DNA of 64,000 nucleotides from Roseiarcus sp963709185 (GCA_963709185.1 CAVPVQ010000024.1:124001-188000), one strand, 5' to 3'; numbered from the stretch's first letter, positions 7,998-16,959 are shown. Notes: generated by a model not told the origin, from the letters alone. Made by a program: numbers and translations.

Positions 7998-8933
7998 TCA
8001 CGCCACCTCTTCTTGAAGGGTCATTTTGGTGGCTCCCTCCATTCTGCCGATGGCGGCGAGGTTTCGCTTCAGCGTCGCCGGTTCGAGATTCTCGATGTCG
8101 AGATTGACCACGCTGGAAATGCGCGCGGTCAACTGACGATAGGCTTCCATGAATGCGGCTCGCCTTTCGGCCTCGGTGCCTCCGATCGCCGCAGGATCGC
8201 GAATACCCCAATGCGCGACAATCGGGTGACCCGGCCAGTGGGGACACGCCTCACCCGCGGCCGAATCGCAAACGGTCAAGATGAAATCCATGATCGGAGC
8301 GCCGGGACGCGCGAATTCCCGCCAGCTTTTGGACCGGAATCCCCGAATGTCGTAACCGAGGTCCTCCAGCAGCGCGAGACAATGGGGGTTCGGGTCGCTC
8401 CTCGGACGGCTCCCCGCCGAAAATGCTCGAAAGCGGCCCTGACCCTCCCTGTTCAGAATTGCCTCGGCCAGGATCGAGCGCGCCGAATTGCCGGTGCAAA
8501 GGACCAGAACGTTGTAGATCTTACCGGGGCAAGAGACCTCGCGCTTGGCGGGGAACGGATCGGAATCCTGCGACCCGAGAGGCGCGCAAGCGACGCCGGT
8601 CGCCGCGCAGCAGTCCTCACTCAGGAACGCGGCCAGTCGCTGCGCCCGCTCCCTCACCGCGACAAAAATAATGGTGCGGCCATCGCGGCGCGAGCGCACC
8701 AGTCCGGCTTGCTCGAGTATCGCCAGATGCGGAGAGAGCGTGTTGTGCGACAGCGCGATCAACCGCGCGATATCGCCAGCTGTGAGCCCGTAGGGCAGAT
8801 ATCGGATCAGGAGGCGAAACGTCTCCAAGCGCCAAGGGTGGGCGAGCGCCGCGAGCACGGCGAGCGCGTCGGCAGAATCGATTCCGCCGGACGCGTGAGC
8901 GCTTCGAATTTTATTGGAGGAAGCTCGTTTCAT
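7998..8933 (-). CDS. ArsR repressor fused to LMW-phosphatase-type arsenate reductase
   Basis: A 311-aa two-domain protein. Residues about 20-115 are an ArsR winged helix (LAALAHPWRLETFRLLIRYL, LSHNTLSPHLAILEQAGLV) with a C-terminal Cys108-Cys109...Cys116 thiol cluster. Residues about 138-290 are a low-molecular-weight tyrosine phosphatase-like ArsC with the P-loop CTGNSARS (Cys146 to Arg152) and the later IMDFILTVCDSAAGEACPHW with two more cysteines. The second domain would reduce arsenate with a thioredoxin-type cycle. Joining sensor and enzyme is known in some bacteria but unusual. The reading frame is intact throughout. Confidence 0.88.
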   Translation of the reverse strand: MKRASSNKIRSAHASGGIDSADALAVLAALAHPWRLETFRLLIRYLPYGLTAGDIARLIALSHNTLSPHLAILEQAGLVRSRRDGRTIIFVAVRERAQRLAAFLSEDCCAATGVACAPLGSQDSDPFPAKREVSCPGKIYNVLVLCTGNSARSILAEAILNREGQGRFRAFSAGSRPRSDPNPHCLALLEDLGYDIRGFRSKSWREFARPGAPIMDFILTVCDSAAGEACPHWPGHPIVAHWGIRDPAAIGGTEAERRAAFMEAYRQLTARISSVVNLDIENLEPATLKRNLAAIGRMEGATKMTLQEEVA

Positions 8934-8968
8934 CTATTGGCTTGATGTCCGTGATTTGAGCGCCGCGC

Positions 8969-9485
8969 CTAGGCGGATTGCGGGAGTTGCGTGGTCTGCC
9001 CGATCTCGTCCAGCCGCCTCTGCAGAGACAGCTTGTCCAGACTCTTCATCGGCAGGCTCACGAAGATTGAGATGCGGTTGTTGAGCATTCGAAGCGCGTC
9101 CGCGAACGCCAGACGTTTTTCGGCTTCGTTGCCCTCAGCCGCAGCGGGATCGGGCAGACCCCAATGCGCAGTCATTGGTTGACCGGGCCACGCCGGACAC
9201 TCCTCCGCGGCGGCTTCGTCGCAGAGCGTGAAAACGAAATCCAGCGAAGGCGCGCCGGGCGCGGCAAATTCGTCCCAACTTTTTGAGCGCAGGCCGTCTG
9301 TGACAAAATTCAGCCTGTTGAGGAGGTCGATCGCAAAGGGATGAACCTGACCCTTCGGGTGAGAACCGGCGCTGAATGCGCGAAAGCGGCCCTGACCGAG
9401 TTCGGTTCAAGATGCATTCGGCGATGATCGAACGGGCCGAATTTCCCGTGCACAGGAAAAGCACATTGAAGATTTTGTCCGCCAC
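8969..9485 (-). CDS. arsC: LMW-phosphatase-type arsenate reductase, one frameshift
   Basis: GTG at 9485 follows GGAGGCGACC. The N-terminus FNVLFLCTGNSARSIIAEC carries the P-loop; the rest (GQGRFRAFSAGSHPKG, then MTAHWGLPDPAAAEGNEAEK) continues in another frame from about 9407. Removing one base gives 171 codons and a complete protein closely similar to the ArsC half of the downstream fusion, so the two probably arose by duplication. The cytoplasmic role is arsenate reduction. It lies 45 nt after pstS and 35 nt before the fusion gene. The shift may be a sequence error. Confidence 0.8.
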
Positions 9486-9530
9486 GGTCGCCTCCGCCGA
9501 TTTCCTTGCATCGTTCGATCGTCTGCGACC

Positions 9531-10532
9531 TCAATTTGTCTCGGTTGAAATTCCAAGCGTGGTCAGAGCTTTTCTCCGGGTCGCATTGTTGACGGGATAG
9601 AAGCCCTCTTTGATCGTCCCCGCCTGACCGTCCTTCGAGACAACATATTTGACAAACTCCGCCAGCAGCGGATCGAGAGGCTGATTGGGATTTTTGTTCA
9701 GATAGAGATAGAGATAGCGCGAGAGCGGATAATTGCCGGAGTAGGCAGACTCTGCGGATGTATCGTAGCATTTGCTGCCAACGGACGCGGCCAACGGGAC
9801 GGCGCGGATGTTGTCTGTGAGGTATCCGATCCCGGAATATCCGATCGCAGACTTGTCGTTGGCGACCATCTGTACCACGGCCGAAGAATCGGGTTGCTGT
9901 TTTACGTCGTCCTTGAACTCTCCGTTATTGAGGACAGCCGCTTTGAATGTTTCGTAAGTCCCCGAAAGGGAATTGCGGCCGAAGCGCGCGATCGGCTTTG
10001 TCGCCCACTCGCCGGTTAGACCGGCGCCGCCCCAGGTGTCGATGTTAATTCCATTGCTGTTCCAGTGATCTTTCGAGAAAATCTGGTCGACCTGCTGGAT
10101 CGTTAGGCATTGGAGCGGATTGTCCTTGTTGACGTAGACCGCGAGCGCGTCGACGGCGACCGGAAGCGACGACGGGGCGTATCCGAATTTCTTCTGAAAA
10201 GCCGCGATCTCATCGCCATTCATGCCGCGCGACATCGGTCCGATCTGCGAGACGCCCGCAACAAGCGCGGGCGGCGCTGTCGACGAGCCCTTGCTCTCGA
10301 TTTCTACTTTCAGGTCGGGGTACAGGGCTTTGAACCCTGCGGCCCACTGCTTCATCAGGTTGCCCATCGTGTCGGAGCCAGCCGCTTTGATCTGCCCCGA
10401 GACGCCGCTGACGGTCTTGTAGGCGGGAAGCTGCGGGTCGAGGTCGACGGCATTCGCTCCGGTGACCATTGCGGCAAAGGCGGTTAGCGCAGCCGCGGGA
10501 CCGAGTAACTTCACGGAACTTCTCCTGTTCAA
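9531..10532 (-). CDS. pstS: phosphate-binding periplasmic protein PstS
   Basis: A 333-aa solute-binding protein with a signal peptide ending near GANA. It shows the PstS features AAGSDTMGNLMKQWAAGF, ESKGSSTAPPALVAG, ARFGRNSLSGTYETF and AIGYSGIGYLTD. These loops bind phosphate through Ser, Thr, Arg and Asp. It heads the arsC operon without pstCAB nearby, an arrangement repeatedly seen in arsenic islands. It may supply a phosphate-selective importer when arsenate is present, or bind arsenate; neither is shown here. A palindromic operator candidate lies upstream at 10646-10673. Confidence 0.92.
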   Translation of the reverse strand: MNRRSSVKLLGPAAALTAFAAMVTGANAVDLDPQLPAYKTVSGVSGQIKAAGSDTMGNLMKQWAAGFKALYPDLKVEIESKGSSTAPPALVAGVSQIGPMSRGMNGDEIAAFQKKFGYAPSSLPVAVDALAVYVNKDNPLQCLTIQQVDQIFSKDHWNSNGINIDTWGGAGLTGEWATKPIARFGRNSLSGTYETFKAAVLNNGEFKDDVKQQPDSSAVVQMVANDKSAIGYSGIGYLTDNIRAVPLAASVGSKCYDTSAESAYSGNYPLSRYLYLYLNKNPNQPLDPLLAEFVKYVVSKDGQAGTIKEGFYPVNNATRRKALTTLGISTETN

Positions 10533-10645
10533 AGCAAAATTGGTCGGAGGATGCTTTCATGGAACGCCGGTCCGAAACCCAAACCTCGCCCCGCAAACAT
10601 CGTGGTCGGTCGCGGGCCGCGCTCGGCTCGTCAACGATGAAACTT

Positions 10646-10673
10646 CAATATGTCATGAATATACGACATATTG
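10646..10673. promoter_or_regulatory. palindromic operator candidate upstream of pstS-ars operon
   Basis: CAATATGTC (10646-10654) and GACATATTG (10665-10673) form a perfect 9-bp inverted repeat with a 10-nt spacer, about 110 nt before the pstS start. The spacing and AT-rich arms resemble ArsR/SmtB-family operators. The ArsR-ArsC fusion encoded in the operon, or the separate ArsR, could bind it. Confidence 0.6.
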
Positions 10674-10723
10674 ACGACAGCCAAGGCTTTAGGGGCAATG
10701 GCGCGTCAGCGGTCGAATTGGGG

Positions 10724-11697
10724 CTAACCCCCGGTTACGCTCATGTGGCGCGCCAGGACCGGTCTTTGAATCGTTCGATCGATAATGAAATCATGGCCTT
10801 TGGGCTTTCGCGCGATCGCTGACCGGATCGCAGCGTTGAGGGCCTCGTCGTTATCCGATTGGCGCAATGGTGCGCGCAGGTCGGCGGCGTCTTGCTGTCC
10901 CAGGCACATGTAGAGCGTGCCCGTGCAAGTGACGCGGACCCGATTGCAGCTTTCGCAGAAATTATGGGTGAGCGGGGTGATGAAGCCAATGCGCCCATTC
11001 GTCTCGGCCACATCGTAATAGCGCGCCGGCCCGCCGCTCGCGAATTCGGACGGGGTCAACGTCAGGCGAGTCGAAAGCTTGGCGCGAAGCTCGGTCAGCG
11101 GCAAGTGCTGATCCGCGCGGCCAACCTCGATTTCACCAAGGGGCATGACCTCGATGAAGGTCAACTCCATGCCTCGGCCGTGCGCCCACGCGACCAGCCC
11201 AAATGCCTCTTCGTCGTTGAGGCCTTTCAACGCGACCACATTAATTTTGACGGCAAGGCCGGCGGCTTGCGCCGCGTCGATCCCAGCCATCACCTTGTCG
11301 AAGTCGCCCCAGCGAGTGATAGCGCGGAACTTCTTCTCGTCGAGCGTATCGAGCGAGACATTGACGCGCCTGACGCCCCAGTCGGCCAGTTCCGCCGCAT
11401 AGCGCGCAAGCTGTGAGCCATTGGTCGTAAGCGTCAGCTCGTCAAGCGCCCCCATATCAAGCTGGCGTGAGAGCGAGCGGAACAAGCGCATGACGTCGCG
11501 TCGCACGAGCGGTTCGCCACCCGTGATCCGCAATTTCCGGGTTCCAAGCGCGATGAACGCCGAACAAAGACGGTCGATCTCCTCAAGCGTCAGAACGTCG
11601 CGCTTGGGCAGAAAGTTCATGTCTTCGGACATGCAATAGACGCAGCGAAAATCGCAACGATCGGTCACCGAAACGCGCAAATAGGTGTCAATCGGCC
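10724..11697 (-). pseudogene. moaA: GTP 3',8-cyclase MoaA, N-terminus cut off by IS21 element
   Basis: The frame shows the radical-SAM cluster CDFRCVYC, the SAM-binding GGEP (RITGGEPLVRRDV), and the C-terminal second cluster region NFCESCNRVRVTC. MoaA makes the first intermediate of molybdopterin, the cofactor AioA needs. The frame is open upstream to RPIDTYLRVSVTD, where the insertion element begins at about 11698. The missing first ~10 codons lie at 16758-16789 on the far side of the element. It belongs after aioA in the same direction. An internal start could leave a partly functional product, but normal expression is broken. Confidence 0.85.
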
Positions 11698-11816
11698 TGC
11701 AATGTTGACCCCGTATCGGCGTCCAAAATTGACCCCCCTGATTTCGTGTTGCGGACGGTAGCGCTCGGCCCGACGGAGCCGGTCGGGGTTGCGCAGTCGG
11801 GGCGAGCGCGGTGGGG

Positions 11817-11922
11817 TCAGGCGCGGTTCTTGAAGCGCCAGCTATCGTTGCCGGTTTCGACGATGTCGCAGTGATGCGTGAGACGGTCGAGCAACGCCGT
11901 CGTCATCTTGGGATCGCCGAAG
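11817..11922 (-). pseudogene. istB: IstB, separated C-terminal part
   Basis: The minus strand reads FGDPKMTTALLDRLTHHCDI and NDSWRFKNRA before TGA at 11817-11819. This is the conserved C-terminus of IS21 IstB ATPases. It is the missing end of the istB frame that stops abnormally near 14494. The junction lies in the codons after GEWPSVF. Confidence 0.85.
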
Positions 11923-11925
11923 CTT

Positions 11926-14025
11926 TCATGCTGCCTTCATTCTTGACCGTCTGATGCGCCGGAGACGATCGCGCAGGTGAAGGATCTGGTGATCTGTGAG
12001 GTCGATTTGCCATGGCTGTCCTTTCGTCAGTTGGTGGCCGATCAGAAGGCCCCGCTTGAGATATTTGAAGATCGTCTGCGGCGTAACGTCGAGCTCCGCC
12101 GCGGCGCCTTGGATCGAGTAGGTTCCGTCTGACCAGCGAACCGGGTTAGCATCGGTCCCGTTGATCTTGACAGTCGGAAGCCCCCACCGCTTACGCAGAA
12201 GCCAGACGTTTTCGCCCTGGAAGAGGCAGCCGCGGGCGCCGACGAAGCCTTCACAGTTCAGCGTCGCGGCGATCTCTTTGTCCATCTTGCCGGCCCGATT
12301 GAGTTCGCTGACTCGACGACGCAAGGTCTCGAGGTCGTCATAGTCGTCGTAGCCACGGACGCGGCGGCGCACGGCGTGCGTGGTCACAGCGCCAGTGTGC
12401 CAAAGGATATTTATCGCGACCTGGCCTCGCGCCCGCTTCTGGTCAAGCGTGACCTCACGGACGATGAAGCGCAGAATCCGCTTGCGGTCGGCCGCGGTCG
12501 TCGTGGCGGCTCTCCAGATCCCCGGCAGGTTTTCGCCCAAGGCGAGCAACGCGGCGCGGTCGACGTCACTGAGGACGAGGGGCTCCTCCTGGCGCCATTG
12601 CTCATACTCCTTCTCGATCGCTTCGGCGGCGCGTAGCTTTTCCTCCCAGAGGAGTTCCAGCGTGCGCGCCACCAAGCGGTTTTCCGGCTCGACGGCGTCA
12701 TACTGGCGGCGCGCCCTCTCGGCGTCGTAACGGGCGCGTTCGCGACGCAGCGCCCATTGCCGTTCGAGCCGGGATGCTTCCACCTCGATTTGTTCGAGAG
12801 CCGCCATCGCCAGGACGATCTGATCCGGGGCCAGGGCGTCAAGGAGGCTCTGTTCGACCAGGGCGTCGACAGGCAGGGCGCGCACCTCCTGGCAGAGCGG
12901 CCCAGCGGCCATGTCGCGATCGGAGCGGCAGCAATAGACGGGATAATCGGCGTTCGGTCCGGTGTAGCGCAGGCTCATGCGCCGCCCGCAGCGCCCGCAG
13001 ACGGCGACGCCCTGTAGCAGCGCACTGCCCTTCTTGGGAACGCCCATATTTCCCGCCGCATAACCGTTGCTGTTCTGCGCCAAGCGCTGCTGGTTGGCGA
13101 CGAACTGTTCCCAGTCAATATAACCGGGATGGGCAGCCTTGAGGCACACCGGCCATTCGCTCAGTGCGACCTTCGCGGTCGCGCTGCGGGCGCCGGGCTT
13201 TCGCCGGCTGGGGTCCTGTCGCCGGCGGCCGTAGACGTACGCGCCGGCATAAGCCGGATTGTGCAGAATGCTGCGGACCCTGGCGCCATCCGCCTCCCGC
13301 CAAACGACATCATGGGGTGCCGGACCAAACAACGCTCGCACGGGGACGGGGAGGCGCTGAGTGAGGAGATAGCGCATCACGGCCCGGGCGCTCTGCAATT
13401 CCCGGAACTTGGCGAAGACGAGGCGCAAGCGCGCCTGCACCTCCTCATCCGGGTTGAGGATGATGGCGCCGGACCGATCGTAGGCCAAGCCGGCCGGCAC
13501 GGGTATGCGCAGTTCGCCGCGCGCCGCCTTTTGCCGTTCGCCCTGGTGCAGGCGGATATGGATCTGATGCAGTTCGGCCTCGCTCATGATGCCGGACAGA
13601 CCGAGCAGCAGCCTGTCATGGTAGAGACATGGATTGAAGAGGCGCTCGCCATCGGCGATGAGGACGCCGAAGAGAGAGCAAAGTTCGAGCAGTTGATGCC
13701 AATCGCGATTGTTGCGGGCGAGCCGTGACGCGTCGAGGCTGACCACGAGCCCGGCGTTGCCGAGGCCGATCTCGGCGATGAGCTTCTGGAAGCCGCTGCG
13801 GTCGCTGCCGCTGGCGCCGGATTTGCCAAGGTCTTCGTCGATGACCTCGACCCGTTCACGAGGCCACCCGAACCTGATGGCGCGCTCGACGAGCCGGTAC
13901 TGGAGTTCGGTGCTCTCCCGATGATGCTTCATCTGGTTCACCGAAGATTGGCGAACGTAAATATAGGCCCGCTTGGCGCGATGCGCCGTGCTGATCTGTT
14001 CGTCAGGGGCAAGCGCGGTCAGCAT
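11926..14025 (-). CDS. large serine recombinase
   Basis: A 699-aa protein. The N-terminal resolvase domain has YVRQSSVNQMKHHRES with the nucleophilic Ser and LVVSLDASRLARNNRDW. A Recombinase domain follows (VRSILHNPAYAGAYVYGRRR), then a zinc ribbon CGRCGRRMSLRY with a later CCRSD, then a long charged coiled coil (residues about 430-520). The C-terminus carries DNA-binding-like helices (SIQGAAAELDVTPQTIFKYL). It would catalyse integration or excision of the element through a 5'-phosphoserine link. The start overlaps the upstream partner gene by 7 nt, implying coupling. It may act only on its own element. Confidence 0.92.
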   Translation of the reverse strand: MLTALAPDEQISTAHRAKRAYIYVRQSSVNQMKHHRESTELQYRLVERAIRFGWPRERVEVIDEDLGKSGASGSDRSGFQKLIAEIGLGNAGLVVSLDASRLARNNRDWHQLLELCSLFGVLIADGERLFNPCLYHDRLLLGLSGIMSEAELHQIHIRLHQGERQKAARGELRIPVPAGLAYDRSGAIILNPDEEVQARLRLVFAKFRELQSARAVMRYLLTQRLPVPVRALFGPAPHDVVWREADGARVRSILHNPAYAGAYVYGRRRQDPSRRKPGARSATAKVALSEWPVCLKAAHPGYIDWEQFVANQQRLAQNSNGYAAGNMGVPKKGSALLQGVAVCGRCGRRMSLRYTGPNADYPVYCCRSDRDMAAGPLCQEVRALPVDALVEQSLLDALAPDQIVLAMAALEQIEVEASRLERQWALRRERARYDAERARRQYDAVEPENRLVARTLELLWEEKLRAAEAIEKEYEQWRQEEPLVLSDVDRAALLALGENLPGIWRAATTTAADRKRILRFIVREVTLDQKRARGQVAINILWHTGAVTTHAVRRRVRGYDDYDDLETLRRRVSELNRAGKMDKEIAATLNCEGFVGARGCLFQGENVWLLRKRWGLPTVKINGTDANPVRWSDGTYSIQGAAAELDVTPQTIFKYLKRGLLIGHQLTKGQPWQIDLTDHQILHLRDRLRRIRRSRMKAA

Positions 14026-14528
14026 GCGGGCGCTCCTCCGTCACAGAGGTCCCGGACGTCATCCGACGCATCAGCGCGGCAAGAACTTGCGCGACTTGAA
14101 CCTGTGTCTGGGCGCCCAGGCCCGACCAGACCCGAGGCGGTGTGGAAGGCGGCTTGATTAACGCCGGGGACGCTACGCGGTGGGGAAGGGCATGGATTGT
14201 CATCGCGAATCACCTCTTCCTTGGAGGAAGAGGCGAGCGTCCGCGCCAAATGATGTGCCAAGGGCAGGACCGTGCGGGCGCTCGCGCGCGGCAGGGCGGA
14301 TCGAGGCTCAGCCGCCGTCGCGACGGCTCCCCCGAGATCCGTCGCCGCCCGTCGGATCGAGCGTCGCCGGCCGTCAGGCAGGGTGACGACCACGAAAGCG
14401 GCACCCCGCCCCGATCGCTCCGGCAATGTCGTAAACTGCTGACCGAAAAGGGGATGGCGTGGGTCCGTGACCCGGACTTCGCATATCAGCCGATCAAGAA
14501 TAGGGGCAGCATGCAGCGGTTGGCTCAA
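14019..14528 (-). CDS. DUF5372-like protein, partner of serine recombinase
   Basis: The frame contains EVRVTDPRHPLFGQQF, ERSGRGAAFVVVTLPDGRRR and SIRRAATDL, which I recognise as the small DUF5372-type protein found just upstream of this recombinase type in Hyphomicrobiales. The end overlaps the recombinase start by 7 nt. No ATG lies inside the element; a TTG at 14528 at the junction is the likely start, while the ATG at 14552 would be in the istB fragment. The C-terminal half is Ser/Arg/Pro-rich. Its role is unknown, perhaps DNA binding or control of recombination. Confidence 0.6.
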   Translation of the reverse strand: MSQPLHAAPILDRLICEVRVTDPRHPLFGQQFTTLPERSGRGAAFVVVTLPDGRRRSIRRAATDLGGAVATAAEPRSALPRASARTVLPLAHHLARTLASSSKEEVIRDDNPCPSPPRSVPGVNQAAFHTASGLVGPGRPDTGSSRASSCRADASDDVRDLCDGGAPAC

Positions 14529-15162
14529 CGAAGACGCTCGGCCATTCGCCAAAGGCGAGATTGGTCGTCACGATGATCGATGTGCGCTCATAGAGGCGAC
14601 TGATCAGATGGAACAGGAGCTGTCCGCCGGCCTGCGCGAAGGGGAGATAGCCGAGTTCGTCGAGAATGACGAAGTCGAGGCGAGTGAGATAATCGGCGAG
14701 CCGTCCCTGGCGGGCAGACCGACCCTCGGCCTCAAGTCGGTTGACGAGATCGACGGTGGTGAAGAAACGACCGCGAGCCCCCGAGCGGATACAGCTTCGC
14801 GCGATGGCGATCGCCAAATGGGTCTTCCCCGTGCCAGTCCCGCCAACCAGGACCACATTGCGTTGTTGAGCGATGAAGGCGCCGCCAGCCAGATCGCGCA
14901 CGAGGTTCTCGTTGATCGGCGTGTCCTTGAACGCAAAGTCTTCCAAATCCTTGGCGAGGGGCAATTTGGCGATGGCGAGTTGGTATCTGATCGAACGCGC
15001 CTGTTTCTCCGATATCTCGGCCTTGAGCAGATCGCCGACCAACTGTTGCGGCTCATGCTTGCGCTTGAGCGCGGTGGCGAGCGTCTCATCGTAGGCGCTT
15101 TTCATGCCGTAGAGTTTGAGTTCGCCCATCATTTCGAGGACCTCGGTTCTCTCCATGGTCAT
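14529..15162 (-). pseudogene. istB: IstB transposition helper ATPase, N-terminal part
   Basis: ATG at 15162 overlaps the istA stop (ATGA). The frame shows the IstB N-terminal helices (MMGELKLYGMKSAYDE), Walker A GGTGTGKTHLAIA and Walker B FVILDELGYLPF. After FGEWPSVF it runs into foreign sequence and stops near 14494. The remaining 35 residues are at 11817-11922. IstB helps IstA choose targets, so the IS is probably immobile unless the nested element is excised. Confidence 0.9.
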
Positions 15163-16655
15163 GCCCTCCTGAGTTGATCGTATCTGGCGCAATCGGCGAC
15201 CGGCGCATGCCGGAGCTTCAGCGCATCCGGGGTGAAGATGGGCGCGACAGGTCCGGGATCGCGTTGGCGCGCGAGGATGTTGATGACCACGTCGGACGAA
15301 TGGACGCCTTCGGATATCGCCTGGGCGCAGGCCGCTTCCACCGCCGGCAATCCATCGGTGAGCACGGCGGCGAGGATGGCGACCATCTGACGATCGCCGT
15401 CATCGGACCCGGTGAGCTTGCGCCGCACCCGCTCCAGCGCCGCCGGCAGCACCCAGTCCTTGAATGGAGCGCCATTGCGCAGGGCGCCGGGCTTGCGGGC
15501 CAGAACCGGGACATAATGCCAAGGATCGTAGGCCGTCTCGCCCCGGCCGTATTTGCGGGGATGTTCCCCGACAATGCGCCCATCCTGGCGGATGACGATG
15601 CGCTCGGCGTAGGCATGAACCTCGACAGGCCGACCGATCGCGCTAGCGCTCACCGAGTATTTGTTGTTGTCGAACCGCACCAGGCAGGTCTTCGAGACCG
15701 AGGCCGGCAACGCGTGGAACCCGTCGAATCGACCGCGATAAGCGACGAGCTTGGGCCGCTCCTCCTCGAAGACCTCCCATACGGTCCGCTCGGGTCGTTC
15801 GGGATGTGGATGCGCCTTGGCGTAAGCGACGCACCTGTCGGCGAGCCACGCGTTCAGTTCGTCGTAGGTCTTGAACCGCAGTCTCGGTGTGAAGAAGCGC
15901 TCGCGGATGAGGCCGACCTGGTTCTCCACCTGGCCCTTTTCCCAACCGGACGCCGGCGTGCAGGCGACCGGGTCCACGAGATGATGGGCACACATTTGCA
16001 AGAAGCGGCGATTGTATTGCCGGTCCTTGCCAACCAAGATCGTCTCGACCGCGGTCTTCATGTTGTCGTAAATGCCGCGTGTGCAGGCGCCCTTGAAGAA
16101 GGCGAAAGCCCGATCATGCGCGTCGAACACCATTTCCTGGGTCTCGCGCGGATAGGCGCGAGCGAACATCATGCGGCTGTGGCAGAGGCGGACGTGTGCG
16201 ACCTTCAAGGTCACCGTGGCGCCGTCCAGCACCACGATCTCGTGGCTCCAATCGAACTGGTAGGCTTCGCCCGGCGCAAACGACAAGGGAACGTAGGCGC
16301 TCGCCGTCTGGCTGGCGTGCTCGCGGGTCCAGGTCTTGGCGTAGCGCCGAACAGCGTCGTAGCCGCCGTCGTAGCCCAGCGCCCGCAGTTCCTCGAACAG
16401 CCGGATCAGCGTTAAACGCTCGCGCGCCGTATTGCCGGCGTTTTGCGTCAGCATCTGATCGATCTCGACTTGCCAGCGCCCTAGCTTGGGGCGCGGCTGG
16501 TTCTCCCGTTCGTAGGAAAACGATGTCTCGCCCGAGCGCAGCACCTTGCGAACCGTGTTGCGCGATATCTTCAGATCGCGCGCAATCTCCTTGATCGACT
16601 TGCCCTTCGAAAAATGCTCGCGCCGTATCCGGCCGATCGTCTCCACAATCAGCAT
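15159..16655 (-). CDS. istA: IS21-family transposase IstA
   Basis: A 498-aa transposase. The N-terminal HTH (SIKEIARDLKISRNTVRKVL) is followed by an rve/DDE catalytic core starting at GEAYQFDWSHEIVVLDG (first Asp), then GIYDNMKTAVETI (second Asp) and WEKGQVENQVGLIRE (Glu). A C-terminal Mu-transposase beta-barrel-like domain covers YSVSASAIGRPVEVHAYAER. The length is normal and the frame intact. It is coupled to istB by a 4-nt overlap. Confidence 0.95.
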   Translation of the reverse strand: MLIVETIGRIRREHFSKGKSIKEIARDLKISRNTVRKVLRSGETSFSYERENQPRPKLGRWQVEIDQMLTQNAGNTARERLTLIRLFEELRALGYDGGYDAVRRYAKTWTREHASQTASAYVPLSFAPGEAYQFDWSHEIVVLDGATVTLKVAHVRLCHSRMMFARAYPRETQEMVFDAHDRAFAFFKGACTRGIYDNMKTAVETILVGKDRQYNRRFLQMCAHHLVDPVACTPASGWEKGQVENQVGLIRERFFTPRLRFKTYDELNAWLADRCVAYAKAHPHPERPERTVWEVFEEERPKLVAYRGRFDGFHALPASVSKTCLVRFDNNKYSVSASAIGRPVEVHAYAERIVIRQDGRIVGEHPRKYGRGETAYDPWHYVPVLARKPGALRNGAPFKDWVLPAALERVRRKLTGSDDGDRQMVAILAAVLTDGLPAVEAACAQAISEGVHSSDVVINILARQRDPGPVAPIFTPDALKLRHAPVADCARYDQLRRA

Positions 16656-16757
16656 CCCCCACCGCCCGCTTCAAACAAAAACAGGCAGTCCATCAGAGTA
16701 GGATTTAGGGGGTCAATTTTGGACGCCGATCCCCCGCCTCAGGGGGTCAAAATTGCA

Positions 16758-16789
16758 CGCCGAAACACAAATTGACCAGGGTGGGACAT
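16758..16789 (-). pseudogene. moaA: MoaA start codon and first codons, separated by IS21
   Basis: ATG at 16787-16789 gives MSHPGQFVFR up to the IS end. Joined in frame to PIDTYLRVSVTD on the far side of the element (removing a short duplication), this rebuilds a normal MoaA N-terminus. The fragment lies about 170 nt after aioA in the same direction, so moaA was the gene after aioA before the insertion. Confidence 0.6.
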
Positions 16790-16959
16790 CGGACAAGCGT
16801 TCCGGCCAATAAAGAAACGGTCGTAGGCAGCAGACTCGGGCAGGTCGCCTAAGACGACGCGCCCGAGTGAAGTTTCGAACGTCTCTTTCGGCCCGTACGA
16901 AGCCGAAGGAAAACGGGCTGGTTTACTGCCCGCACGCTTTTTCAGTCGCCTGTCGGAGG

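Larger units (their letters stand above)
11918..14533 (-). mobile_element. serine-recombinase element inserted in istB
   Basis: About 2.6 kb separate the two halves of istB. The pentamer CGAAG occurs at both junctions (11918-11922 and 14529-14533). It contains a 699-aa serine recombinase whose stop is within 5 nt of the left junction, and a DUF5372-like partner that starts at the right junction. Near each end CATGCTGCC occurs in inverted orientation. The genes fill the element almost completely, which suggests a minimal transposon-like unit. Confidence 0.8.
11698..16757 (-). mobile_element. IS21-family insertion sequence, interrupted
   Basis: The element carries istA and istB on the minus strand. 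Its ends share a terminal inverted repeat with inner repeats: TGCAATGTTGACCCC at 11698 and, on the other strand, TGCAATTTTGACCCC at 16757. Each is followed by ATCGGCGTCCAAAATTGACC. Multiple terminal repeats are typical of IS21. It is inserted in moaA and is itself split inside istB by a serine-recombinase element (11918-14533). A short GGC at both junctions may be the target duplication; this is weak. Confidence 0.85.

Noticed and set aside
16891..16918. Possible rho-independent terminator after aioA (GCCCGT ... ACGGGC)
   Set aside because: The stem is only six pairs with a long loop and no T-run on the minus strand.
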